A DNA stretch of 64,000 bases, from positions 43,607 to 107,606 of the forward strand of contig JAFQJD010000002.1 of NCBI GenBank assembly GCA_017415105.1. The letters are read 5' to 3'. This DNA comes from Clostridia bacterium (lineage in GTDB: Bacteria; Bacillota; Clostridia; UBA1381). Below are positions 25,198 to 33,406 of this stretch, piece after piece (position 1 is the first letter of the stretch; the number at the start of each line of letters is the position of its first letter). Position numbers and translations under genes: made by a program. The notes under the pieces were generated by a model. It had not been told where the DNA came from. It saw only the letters and a list, made by a program, of their open reading frames with translations, and ran no database searches.

Positions 25198-26468
25198 TAA
25201 AAATGCTCTTTAAAACGGTATTTATAGCCACCATTTCACTTTTTCTTTCGTCGTGTGTGGGAGAAGAGCCGAATGATATAGGATATATAACTGCATTGGG
25301 CATAGACAAGGCAGAAACGGGGTTTAATTATACAATACAGTTTGCAAATCCTACTAAAATCAGCGGTGGAGCGTCAGAAGAGGGAGGCTCGGGAGGGAAT
25401 ATAGTTGAAAATATTGTTGTAGAAGCTCCGACGATATACTCGGCAATAAGTCACGCGGATTCAATTGTTTCAAAGGACTTGTCGCTCTCTCATGCAAAAA
25501 TTATAGTGGTGTCAGAGGATGTGGCAAGGGAGGGGCTCGGAGGAATAACTGATGTAATAGCAAGAAACAACGACATACGTCCTGATGTATATATCGCAGT
25601 AGCCGAAAATGCAGGAGAATATCTTGAGGGTGTGAAGCCTGTTATTGAGCTGAATCCCGTCAAATACTATCAGCTCACCTATGAAAACAAAAAGGGCGGT
25701 CCTGTACCGCAGAATAATGCAGGTGAATTTTATATGGCTTATACTTCAGGTGACCGGGACTGTGCGTTACCGCTTGCAGGTGTTGCCGGAGGTAAAGAAG
25801 AGGGCGGCAAAACAGATGCGGGTTCAGGACAGGGCAGTGGTGAGGAAAAACCGTCAGAAAATGATAAAAATAAAGAAGCAAAGCCCAACAATGGTGGATT
25901 TGAAAGCGGAACAAAAAACTATTTGCCCGGAGAGGCAGGTGTAGAAATAAAGAACAAGGGCGAAACTATGGGACTTGCATTATTTGATGGGGACACATAT
26001 GTTGGCAAGCTCGGAAGCAGTGATGCTGATATTTACAACATTCTGACGTGTAACATTAAAAACAGTAAGGTTTCGTTTTTCGATAAAAGCAATCCGCACG
26101 TTCCGATTACGATAAGTCTTGAGGAAAAACGTGTACCGAAAATAACAATTCATAAGGACAGCAAGACGGTAGAAATCGCATTAAAGCTTGAGGGTGAGCT
26201 GTTGTCGGCTCCAAAAAAGCATCAGGACAGTAAGGATATAAATATAAAAACCGGACAAATGGTGAGTGATGCCACAGAGGAATTTCTTTCGCGGATTTAC
26301 GGTGGATTGGGAGTAGATTTGCTTGGAGTGCGAGGAAAGCTTAAATGGTATTTCCTTTCAAATAAGACATATGATGAGTATATCAGAGGCTTTAATGCAA
26401 AGGAATGGACTTTTTCGGTTACAACTGACCTTGTGCTAAAACGTACCGGAATGACTTACTATTATTAA
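25194..26468 (+). CDS. Spore germination lipoprotein (GerC subunit)
   Basis: A 424-residue Ger(x)C lipoprotein: lipobox LSSC (Cys about 21), N-terminal domain beginning DIGYITALGIDKA, and the C-terminal domain ending in KEWTFSV and related segments. An insert of roughly 60 residues at about 200-255 is almost purely Gly/Glu/Lys/Asn/Ser, low-complexity, and not part of the usual fold; it probably forms a loop between domains. Start is coupled to gerB (ATGA), with AAAGGAG. The stop codon overlaps the first base of hairpin element HE2. Confidence 0.9.
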   Translation: MIKMLFKTVFIATISLFLSSCVGEEPNDIGYITALGIDKAETGFNYTIQFANPTKISGGASEEGGSGGNIVENIVVEAPTIYSAISHADSIVSKDLSLSHAKIIVVSEDVAREGLGGITDVIARNNDIRPDVYIAVAENAGEYLEGVKPVIELNPVKYYQLTYENKKGGPVPQNNAGEFYMAYTSGDRDCALPLAGVAGGKEEGGKTDAGSGQGSGEEKPSENDKNKEAKPNNGGFESGTKNYLPGEAGVEIKNKGETMGLALFDGDTYVGKLGSSDADIYNILTCNIKNSKVSFFDKSNPHVPITISLEEKRVPKITIHKDSKTVEIALKLEGELLSAPKKHQDSKDINIKTGQMVSDATEEFLSRIYGGLGVDLLGVRGKLKWYFLSNKTYDEYIRGFNAKEWTFSVTTDLVLKRTGMTYYY

Positions 26469-26572
26469 AAATCCGTGTAAATCACCCGCAAAGCATTTCT
26501 GTGCTCACTCGCATAGCCCCACTATAGCCTCGTTTGCACATCAACGCTTATCGGTCAATTTAAACGGATTTT
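26468..26572 (-). repeat. Imperfect hairpin element, family HE2, copy 2 (after gerC)
   Basis: Outer arms AAAATCCGTGTAAAT and ATTTAAACGGATTTT differ at one base. Read on the minus strand, nearly all of the 37-bp stem pairs, with G-U pairs and a tandem G-A mismatch; the core CGAGGCTATAGTGGGGCTAT then GCGAGTG matches the parA-parB element. The core hairpin is ATAG/CTAT here and ATAC/GTAT there, a compensatory change. The minus sense is antisense to the ger operon, as the other copy is to parAB. Confidence 0.7.
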
Positions 26573-26598
26573 CCTATGCTAAAAAAGGGGAGAAAGCT

Positions 26599-26775
26599 AT
26601 GCTTATAAATATAGTATTTTTTATTTTTATAACTGTATCTCTGATACGGACGGTTTCCTATGGAATATATGCCATAAAAAATGACGGAATTGTAGGTGGA
26701 ATAAGCGTTTTTATCCTTGCAGTAGCATCTTTGTTTACCGTAACGGTTATATTATGTAAACAAATACTACAATAA
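26599..26775 (+). CDS. 58-residue two-helix membrane protein at the end of the ger operon
   Basis: A short ORF with GGGGAG 6 nt before ATG. The product has two hydrophobic helices (about 3-18 and 33-53) separated by a polar turn with KNDGIVGG, and ends CKQILQ. It follows gerC by 130 nt, with hairpin HE2 in between, and no promoter is apparent, so it is probably in the ger operon. Small two-helix proteins occasionally accompany ger operons, but I cannot name the family. Sporulation role is inferred from position only. Confidence 0.65.
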   Translation: MLINIVFFIFITVSLIRTVSYGIYAIKNDGIVGGISVFILAVASLFTVTVILCKQILQ

Positions 26776-26802
26776 AAGAGGGGCTTCTGCAAGCCCCCTG
26801 AT
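26776..26802 (-). terminator. Terminator of the CuAO-N-domain gene
   Basis: GGGGGCTT-GCAG-AAGCCCC followed by TCTTTTATT when read on the minus strand. On the plus strand no T-run follows, so it serves mainly the leftward gene. Confidence 0.65.
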
Positions 26803-26810
26803 GATTTACC

Positions 26811-27923
26811 TCACATTATTCTGCTCATTATGACACTAAATAAACTCGGGTCACATAAGACTATTTTCATTGAGTTGTTATCAAACTCATAGATAAGCAT
26901 TGAGAATAACATCAAATACTCTTTTCCGTTCATTGTTATTGTATCTGATACAAACAAGTTGTCTTTTGCATACTGAACAAGTGCTTTTTTGTATTCCTCT
27001 ACATCGCCTGTCAGCTTTATTTCTAAATATGACTGCTTACTATAATCGTCGTTTACCCATAATATGTTTTTATCGGTTGAAAAGTCGAAATGGGTTACCT
27101 GGCTATATACACCGTCAAGGAATGAAGATTCCAGAGTATATTCCACAAAGGTGAGCGGTTTTCCAATCAACTCTATCGGACCGGGGATATATCCGATTTT
27201 GTCACCGTCATAAGTGTTTTGAAACTTAACTACACTTGCGTGTGGCTTCCAGGTCCAGAGCTCAAAGCCGTAATTTTCAAGCCCGAGCTTGTTGGCTGCA
27301 GGTGTTTGTGCAGGTGCTTGTGGCTGCACAGGCGGTGCGGGCTCAACGGGTGTTGTTGGTTCTGTTGGAGTAAATATTACTTCATCTTTCGGATAATCAA
27401 TTATAACTGTTTGTGATGCACCATCCCAATCAACAGCCAAACCTGCCTGTTCTGCGATAAATCTTGCAGGGATGTATGTTCTGTCATTATATGTCAACGG
27501 ATAGCAGATGCTTCCGTCATCTTCTCTGGGAACAAACGGCTCGCCGTCCATTGTGAATTTGAGGTTTTTGTTCAGAATTGCAGTGTCGTAAAAAGATGTT
27601 CTGTCGTCATGTTCAACATCGTAAATAACTGCAGATGAACCGTCATCTAAAAAGCCGACGGTCTGTGTTTCGCCGTCCCAGGTTACGCCAAGACCTATTG
27701 CTTCTGCGATAAATCTTGCAGGGATATACGTTCTGTCATTATAGGTAATCGGGTAAACGATGGTTTCAATTTCGTCGTCATATGCAATGAACTCCTCATC
27801 ACAAACATTAAAGCTAATCTGTTTGTTAATTAAAACATTTACTGTTTCGTTTGCTGAAACTGAGAATGTTACCAGTGACAGCAGTAAAGATAAAATAATT
27901 GTTGCAGAAATAATTTTTTTCAT
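26811..27923 (-). CDS. Secreted protein with two copper-amine-oxidase-N (stalk) domains
   Basis: A 370-residue exported protein. Signal peptide about 1-25 ending at SVSANE. Two CuAO_N1-type repeats are clear: both contain TYNDRTYIPARFIAE and an AV/GV-x-WDG segment (about 60-110 and 130-180). A Pro/Thr/Ala linker (about 185-215) leads to a C-terminal domain of about 155 residues that I do not recognise. Such domains are common in surface and secreted proteins of clostridia. AAAGGAG precedes the ATG. It is divergent from a small XRE regulator, with palindromes in the shared gap. Confidence 0.8.
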   Translation of the reverse strand: MKKIISATIILSLLLSLVTFSVSANETVNVLINKQISFNVCDEEFIAYDDEIETIVYPITYNDRTYIPARFIAEAIGLGVTWDGETQTVGFLDDGSSAVIYDVEHDDRTSFYDTAILNKNLKFTMDGEPFVPREDDGSICYPLTYNDRTYIPARFIAEQAGLAVDWDGASQTVIIDYPKDEVIFTPTEPTTPVEPAPPVQPQAPAQTPAANKLGLENYGFELWTWKPHASVVKFQNTYDGDKIGYIPGPIELIGKPLTFVEYTLESSFLDGVYSQVTHFDFSTDKNILWVNDDYSKQSYLEIKLTGDVEEYKKALVQYAKDNLFVSDTITMNGKEYLMLFSMLIYEFDNNSMKIVLCDPSLFSVIMSRIM

Positions 27924-27953
27924 TATAATAGCTCCTTTTTAGCCTGATTTATA

Positions 27954-28002
27954 ACTCAATAATATTGAGTATTTACTCAATTATATCAAATTTAAATTTG
28001 AT
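27954..28002. promoter_or_regulatory. Two palindromes in the divergent gap, likely operators
   Basis: ACTCAATAATATTGAGT (27954-27970) is a perfect palindrome with one central base and ATCAAATTTAAATTTGAT (27985-28002) is a perfect 18-bp palindrome, with an extra ACTCAAT half-site between them. They lie between the secreted-protein gene and the XRE gene and are good candidates for binding the XRE protein. Confidence 0.55.
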
Positions 28003-28056
28003 TGTCAATAGTTTATAATTATGATAATGAATAAATATATGATAGGATTGAATAAA

Positions 28057-28299
28057 ATGTTGAATGAAAATGAGTATAAGGGCATCTTGCTTGACATTGG
28101 CATAAAAATAGGTTATTACAGGAGAAGAGCGGGAATGACGCAGGCAGAACTTGCGGAACGTACAGGACTTACACTTTCTTACATAAGTCAGCTTGAAAGT
28201 CCGAATCTGCCGTATTGTCCGTCCGTAAAGTCTCTTTTTACGATTGCAAAGGCATTGGGAGTAAAGGCTTCGAAGCTGATTGACATTGAAGAAGATTAA
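28057..28299 (+). CDS. XRE-family helix-turn-helix regulator
   Basis: An 80-residue single-domain HTH_3 protein; helices 2 and 3 are MTQAELAERTGLTLSYISQLE. It follows the pattern of small Cro/CI-like repressors, without a sensing domain. Upstream in-frame ATGs exist at 28021 and 28027; I prefer 28057 because TAGGA lies about 9 nt before it and the HTH family normally starts close to this point. A terminator follows immediately. Probably controls its divergent neighbour and itself. Confidence 0.8.
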   Translation: MLNENEYKGILLDIGIKIGYYRRRAGMTQAELAERTGLTLSYISQLESPNLPYCPSVKSLFTIAKALGVKASKLIDIEED

Positions 28300-28327
28300 A
28301 AAACTGCTCAAACGAGCAGTTTTTTAA
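28299..28327 (+). terminator. Terminator of the XRE gene
   Basis: AAACTGCTC-AAAC-GAGCAGTTTTTT. Confidence 0.9.
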
Positions 28328-28349
28328 GTCCTTCGGACGAATATTTAAA

Positions 28350-28683
28350 GAAAGAAGCAAGCCTATAAGCCGGGTTCTGTCGTGGACAATCATCTATCTG
28401 GTCTGCTCGTCACCGAACAGCTCAAGCCTTGTGAGGGAAAACGGCGGGCAGCCTTAACATTCCCAAAGTTGCTCCGGATGGGGTTTACACCGGGACGTAG
28501 TTACCTAAATCCCGTGTGAGCTCTTACCTCACATTTCCACACTTACCGAAATTCGGCGTTTATTTTCTGTTGCACTATCCTTAGAGTCGCCTCCACCTGC
28601 CGTTAGCAGGCATCCTGCCCTGTGGAGCCCGGACTTTCCTCATACATTACTGTACGCGATTGCCCAGCTTACTTCGATATCGG
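28350..28683 (-). ncRNA. rnpB: RNase P RNA
   Basis: Read on the minus strand, the universally conserved segments are present: GAGGAAAGTCCGGGCTCC near the 5' end, the AGGGCAGGATGCCTG region, AGTGCAACAGAAA, and near the 3' end GACAGAACCCGGCTTA. P1 forms from GAAGTAAGC (28675 leftward) with GCTTGCTTC (28354-28362). The ribozyme cleaves the 5' leaders of pre-tRNAs. Ends are estimated within about 5 nt from P1 and the promoter. Confidence 0.95.
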
Positions 28684-28684
28684 T

Positions 28685-28713
28685 ATTTTATCATAAAAGC
28701 CTGTAAAAATCAA
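28685..28713 (-). promoter_or_regulatory. Promoter of rnpB
   Basis: Minus-strand TTGATT (28708-28713), 17-nt spacer, TAAAAT (28685-28690). It overlaps the stop codon of the upstream gene. Confidence 0.75.
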
Positions 28714-29552
28714 GCAAAATAATCTTTGATTTCGGGTATGCTCTGCAGTATGGGTACAAATTCGCCAAAATCATCCTTTATTCTGCGGACACAACGCAGG
28801 CAGAAATCACGGCGGAGTGACAAATCCTCACGCATCTGTTGTTTCATACCCCATGTATGGGTAAAATATCTCTCACCGTCGCAAAACAACCTCTCAAGGT
28901 CAGAAAATTCTGCAACCTTAATACCCAGTGTGTTTGCACACATCGGTAAAAGCCGTTGCTCGGCAAACACCATATATGTTAGATTATCGCCATCGTCTGA
29001 ATATTCAATAAACCTTTGAGCCTCTTTAATGTAAAAATCACGAAGCACTTCGTTTTTGAGTACATAAAAGGCGGTATTTGCCGGATTTAGCCGCCAGTCG
29101 AAATCGGGATTAAAGACATATCCATGCTTCATTCTGAAATGATAAATATCCGGATATACATCAGAATAAAGCTCTTCACGGTGAATAACTGTAAGGTCGC
29201 CGAGATTATCAAATGCGATTCTGTCCCATACGATAAAGTCGGTATCAATCACAGTAACAGGCGTAGTTATGCCCTTTAGTGCAAAAAGCTTGCCTGCCGC
29301 CCAGAACTTTTGCGGATCAACATATTCCGGAATATTATCAAGCTCTGTTGTTATGTTATTCCACAGCCCCAAAAGGTTTCGTTCTTTATAAAACTCAAGC
29401 CCTGTGCTGTCTGTAACCATAGTGATAGTGCCGTTCTTTTCACGCCATTTAAGAGCAGAAAGAATTGTCGTCAGGATATCAAAATCCTCAATAAAGAAAT
29501 TAGTGCAGGCATCGGTACGTGGCTTTGTCCAGTTTGAATGTATTGCGTGCAT
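28710..29552 (-). CDS. Putative glycosyltransferase-like protein (GT-A type), unproven
   Basis: A 280-residue cytoplasmic protein with no signal peptide or membrane helix. The segment VTVIDTDFIVWD (about 108-119) is like the DxD metal motif of GT-A glycosyltransferases, and the preceding ITMVTDSTGLEFY and following NPANTAFYVLKN resemble that fold. The C-terminal part is rich in aromatic and basic residues. I cannot assign a family. It is 3 nt after trmR and probably co-transcribed with mltG and trmR. GAGGAT precedes the start. Confidence 0.5.
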   Translation of the reverse strand: MHAIHSNWTKPRTDACTNFFIEDFDILTTILSALKWREKNGTITMVTDSTGLEFYKERNLLGLWNNITTELDNIPEYVDPQKFWAAGKLFALKGITTPVTVIDTDFIVWDRIAFDNLGDLTVIHREELYSDVYPDIYHFRMKHGYVFNPDFDWRLNPANTAFYVLKNEVLRDFYIKEAQRFIEYSDDGDNLTYMVFAEQRLLPMCANTLGIKVAEFSDLERLFCDGERYFTHTWGMKQQMREDLSLRRDFCLRCVRRIKDDFGEFVPILQSIPEIKDYFA

Positions 29553-29555
29553 AGC

Positions 29556-30245
29556 TTATCCTCCGAACCGTTCTTTGTTTGATACTGTTTTTACAGACAG
29601 CGTAACTCCGTCGCCCTGTGAAAGAATTGATGTTTCAAGCTGCGGATGTGCCATAAGTGCGTCGATATATTCACGCAGTCGGGTTATTATAGTTACCTTT
29701 CTGCGTGCAAAGTGTCCGTCATCGGCAGTCATTCCTTTGAAGAGTATATTGTCTGACACCAATAAACCACCCTTTTTCAGAAGCCGTACCGCATCATCAA
29801 GCATAAAAAGATAGTGAGCTTTCGGCCCGTCAAGGAAAATCATATCAAAGCTCTCGTCATCATCAATATATGAAAGATAGTCCTTTGCATCCGCCTCAAC
29901 GACGGTTATAGTGTCCGAAAGCCCTGCACGTTCTACGTTTTTGCATGCAATTTTCACGGTTTCGGGGTCATATTCGAGTGTTATAATCTTTCCGTCACAA
30001 GCAAGCCCCTCCGACATAATTATCGCACTGTAGCCAATTGCCGAGCCCACCTCTAATATCTTTTTCGGACGGACAAGCTTTGTAAGAACAGAAACGAGCC
30101 GGGCAGTTTCCGGCTCGGCTATAGGGACTTTATTCTCTTTTGCATACTCCTCAAGCTCAAGGAGAAGCTTGTTTTTGTGTGTTGTTTTTTCTCTTATGTA
30201 ATCGGTTACATAAGGAGTAACAATCGCTGATAAATCATAGTCCAT
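29556..30245 (-). CDS. trmR: O-methyltransferase, probably tRNA 5-hydroxyuridine methyltransferase TrmR
   Basis: A 229-residue class I SAM methyltransferase of the COMT-like group: KILEVGSAIGYSAI as SAM motif I, LEYDPE, and FDMIFLDGPKAHY. Its position directly after mltG, overlapping by 11 nt, reproduces the mltG (yrrL)-yrrM order of Bacillus, where YrrM/TrmR methylates 5-hydroxyuridine at tRNA position 34. The trhP peptidases that normally follow are absent here, so the tRNA role is a family-plus-context inference. Confidence 0.75.
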   Translation of the reverse strand: MDYDLSAIVTPYVTDYIREKTTHKNKLLLELEEYAKENKVPIAEPETARLVSVLTKLVRPKKILEVGSAIGYSAIIMSEGLACDGKIITLEYDPETVKIACKNVERAGLSDTITVVEADAKDYLSYIDDDESFDMIFLDGPKAHYLFMLDDAVRLLKKGGLLVSDNILFKGMTADDGHFARRKVTIITRLREYIDALMAHPQLETSILSQGDGVTLSVKTVSNKERFGG

Positions 30246-31263
30246 TCGCTTCCATCGCTTTCAAATGCTCTTCATAAGTTTCAGAGAAAATATGTTCACC
30301 GTCTGTTCCCAAAAGGAAATAAAGAGCATTAGTTTTTTCGGGATATAGTGCTGCTTTTATACAAGCCTCACCCGGACTTGCGATAGGTCCTACCGGTAGA
30401 CCTGTGTTTTTATAAGTATTATACGGCGAATTAATCTGCGTGTCAGCTTCTGACAAAACAGGTTTATTTTCGCCTAATATATACTGAACAGTAGCACAGG
30501 ACTGTAATGGCATATTTGAGTTGATTCTGTTATAGAACACACCTGCAACCTTTGCTCTTTCGCCCTCTGCATTCGTTTCACGTTCCACTATTGATGCCAT
30601 TGTTATAACCTCATCAACAGTGACATTTACTTCCTTTGCTCTTGCGTAGTATTCGTCTGTAAACACAGCATCAAAGCTCTTGAGCATTGTATCTGCTATA
30701 TCCTGTGCAGAAGTTCCCGGCACAAACTCATACGTTGCCGGAAACAGATATCCCTCAAGACGGTTTTCGCGTTCGGGAAGTCCGTCAAGGAAACGGTAGT
30801 CGTAAAGTGACGGATCAAGCACTGCATAGAACTCGTCAGCCGTGCAAAGCCCTGCAGTGTTAAGCGTTTCTGCAATTTGCTTTATTGTGTAGCCCTCGGG
30901 AATTACCACCTTTACGGTGTTCCGTTCGGAAACCACAAGAGTATTCAGTATATCGCTATAGCCCATATCTGTATGTATGGTTATAACTCCCGGCATATAA
31001 TTGCCGTCATAGTTGCCCAGTCTTGATACAAGCTTAAAAGCAGTCGGATACTTGATTATGCCGTTTTCGTAAAGCAGGTCTGCCACGACAGACGAGCCTG
31101 CACCCTCCGGAATATCTACGGTTACACTCTCGGCTATATCAACATTTTTTATATCCCTTACAACCGTTACACCAACCACAACAATCGCTAAAAAAGCCAC
31201 GAAAATTGCGGTCTGAAACATCTTCCATATACCAAAATGCGATCTTTTCTCGGTTAAAGCCAT
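30235..31263 (-). CDS. mltG: Endolytic murein transglycosylase MltG
   Basis: A 342-residue single-pass membrane protein (helix about 15-40) with the extracytoplasmic YceG/MltG domain. It includes the LysM-like region (VTVDIPEGAGSSVVADLLY) and the catalytic segment ITMASIVERETNAEGER with the conserved Glu, then PLQSCATVQYILGE and SPYNTYKNTGLPVGPI. It cleaves nascent glycan strands. The start ATG at 31263 overlaps the amidohydrolase stop (TGATG), with GGGGAG upstream. Confidence 0.92.
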   Translation of the reverse strand: MALTEKRSHFGIWKMFQTAIFVAFLAIVVVGVTVVRDIKNVDIAESVTVDIPEGAGSSVVADLLYENGIIKYPTAFKLVSRLGNYDGNYMPGVITIHTDMGYSDILNTLVVSERNTVKVVIPEGYTIKQIAETLNTAGLCTADEFYAVLDPSLYDYRFLDGLPERENRLEGYLFPATYEFVPGTSAQDIADTMLKSFDAVFTDEYYARAKEVNVTVDEVITMASIVERETNAEGERAKVAGVFYNRINSNMPLQSCATVQYILGENKPVLSEADTQINSPYNTYKNTGLPVGPIASPGEACIKAALYPEKTNALYFLLGTDGEHIFSETYEEHLKAMEANGL

Positions 31264-32423
31264 CAAATCTCCCCTTTTACAAGATTTCCGTTAATAAATG
31301 TCATCATACATTTTGCGTTAAATTCTGTAGGTAAGGCAGTAAAAACAGCAATATCAGCATCCTTACCTACCTCAAGTGAGCCTACTTTATCTGAAATTCC
31401 GCAGTTCTTTGCAGCGGTAAGAGTAATTGCCGAAAGTGCTTTTTTTTCGTCCATACCGTTTGATACGGCAAGTGCGGCACAAAGCGGCAGGTTTTCTATC
31501 GTAACTTCGGGATGGTCAGTGATGATAGAAACATCAAGTCCCATATCCGACAGTTTTTTGTATGTAGCAAACGATAGGTTTTTAAGCTCGGGTTTGCTTC
31601 TGTCAGTAAGTGTCGGACCAAGGTTTACCGCTACGTTTTCACGTTTTAATATATCTGCAATAACGTCACCGTCGGAGCAATGCTCAATTGTGTATAATAA
31701 ATCAAATTCTTTTGCAAGCCGTATTGCCGAGCAGATGTCATCGGCACGGTGTGCGTGGAACTTCACCGGAATTTCGCGGTTTACAACCGGCAGCATTGCC
31801 TCAAGCTTCATATCAAACTCCGGCTTATCATCCTCATCCTCGTCGTTTTCGTAATCTTCCCAGTCGTCACGGTAGTTGATTGTTTTATACAGTGTTTCAC
31901 GAATAAGTGCAATTGTGCCCATACGTGTCATCGGTGCCTGATTTTTGTCATTATATACCGTTTTGGGATTTTCACCGAGAGCCATTTTCATTGCACACGG
32001 TGCTTTTATCACCATATCATCAACGCAGACGCCGTATGTTTTTATTGCGGCAAACTGACCGCCTATCGGGTTTGCACTGCCCGGACCCGTTACAACCGTT
32101 GTAACTCCTGCGTTTATTGCATCCGAGAATGCTCTGTCCTGCGGATTTATTCCGTCTATTGCACGTAGCTGCGGTGTTACGGGGTCGCTGTCCTCATTTG
32201 CATCAGCACCCTCAAAACCGAGTGAGTCGCCAAAAAGCCCTACGTGACAGTGAGAGTCGATAAGTCCGGGAGTTACCACAAGCCCGTCAGCATCAATTAC
32301 TTCATCTGTAACACCGCTATAATCTGTTCCGACATAGCGGATTTTATCATCAAAAGCGACCTGTCCGTTTTCTATAACCTCGCCCGTACCTGTCAGGATA
32401 CGTGCGTTTTTGATTAGTTTCAT
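31263..32423 (-). CDS. Amidohydrolase-superfamily enzyme
   Basis: A 386-residue TIM-barrel metal hydrolase, related to imidazolonepropionase/dihydroorotase-like amidohydrolases. Metal-binding features: GLIDSHCHVGLF (HxH), VKFHAHRADD, TIEHCSDGD and SIITDHPEV (Asp). An acidic insertion of about 18 residues rich in Asp/Glu occurs near residue 200. The C-terminal GSLEVGKDADIAVF is typical. Substrate unknown. Coupled by 1-nt overlap to mltG and 4 nt downstream of trxB. Confidence 0.82.
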   Translation of the reverse strand: MKLIKNARILTGTGEVIENGQVAFDDKIRYVGTDYSGVTDEVIDADGLVVTPGLIDSHCHVGLFGDSLGFEGADANEDSDPVTPQLRAIDGINPQDRAFSDAINAGVTTVVTGPGSANPIGGQFAAIKTYGVCVDDMVIKAPCAMKMALGENPKTVYNDKNQAPMTRMGTIALIRETLYKTINYRDDWEDYENDEDEDDKPEFDMKLEAMLPVVNREIPVKFHAHRADDICSAIRLAKEFDLLYTIEHCSDGDVIADILKRENVAVNLGPTLTDRSKPELKNLSFATYKKLSDMGLDVSIITDHPEVTIENLPLCAALAVSNGMDEKKALSAITLTAAKNCGISDKVGSLEVGKDADIAVFTALPTEFNAKCMMTFINGNLVKGEI

Positions 32424-32427
32424 AATT

Positions 32428-33345
32428 TTACCTCGAAAGAATGTAGTTTATTGCACTCGTTGCCGCAACTGCACCGTCTGCGGCGGCTGTTACAACCTGA
32501 CGCAAGGGTGATACACGGCAGTCGCCTGCGGCATATACGCCCTTTATGTTTGTTGCAAGATACATATCTGTCTTTATAAATCCACGCTCGCAAAGCTCAA
32601 GTCCGTATTTCTTTGCAATTGTGTTTTCGGGCGTGATACCTATTGCGATTATAACGCCTGATGCGTTAATAAATCCCCTCTCGCCCGTTTCGGTGTTCTT
32701 TGCAAGAACCTGCTCAAGCTTGCCGTTTCCGGCAAAGCCCTCTGCAACCATATCTGTATATACTGTAATTTTCGGATCGGCTTTGACTTTATCAAAAAGC
32801 ACCTTTGATGCCTTGAAATTCTTTGAACGGTTCATTATAAACACGTGCTCACAGAACCGTGCAAGATACAGTGCATCCTCCATTGCAGTGTTACCGCCGC
32901 CGATTACGACAGTGTCAAGACCTTTAAAGAAAGCACCGTCACACGTTGCACAATAGCTCACGCCTGCACCTGCAAGCTCAAGCTCGCCCGGAACATCGAG
33001 CTTTCGGGGTGATGCACCTGTAGCAAGTATAATTGTACGTGTCTGATACTCACCCTTGCGTGTTTTTACTGTTTTTATATCGCCGTCAATGTTCTCTATT
33101 TCGCGTACTGCCTCGGTACGGATTTCTGCTCCGTGCTTTATGGCATGCTTTGCGAACTCCTGCATAAGCTCGGGGCCCGAGGGTGAATTTGCAAAACCGG
33201 GGTAGTTATCAATCTCGTAAGTTTTTGATGCCTGACCGCCTGTTGCAATCTTTTCAAGCACAAGTGTTTTCATGCCGCCACGCATTGCATAGATTGCCGC
33301 ACTCATACCTGCGGCACCGCCGCCAATGATTATAATATCGTACAT
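32428..33345 (-). CDS. trxB: Thioredoxin reductase
   Basis: A 305-residue FAD/NAD(P)H disulfide reductase of the low-molecular-weight type: FAD motif GGGAAGMSAA (about 8-17), the redox pair in CATCDG (about 134-139), NADPH motif GGGNTAMEDA, and the C-terminal AAGDCR. I use ATG 33345 with AAGGAGG 9 nt upstream. No thioredoxin gene is adjacent. Confidence 0.92.
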   Translation of the reverse strand: MYDIIIIGGGAAGMSAAIYAMRGGMKTLVLEKIATGGQASKTYEIDNYPGFANSPSGPELMQEFAKHAIKHGAEIRTEAVREIENIDGDIKTVKTRKGEYQTRTIILATGASPRKLDVPGELELAGAGVSYCATCDGAFFKGLDTVVIGGGNTAMEDALYLARFCEHVFIMNRSKNFKASKVLFDKVKADPKITVYTDMVAEGFAGNGKLEQVLAKNTETGERGFINASGVIIAIGITPENTIAKKYGLELCERGFIKTDMYLATNIKGVYAAGDCRVSPLRQVVTAAADGAVAATSAINYILSR

Positions 33346-33406
33346 AGTCAAAAACCTCCTTATTATAGGAAAACAGGGTACCGCAAACACGATACCCGAA
33401 AAATCA

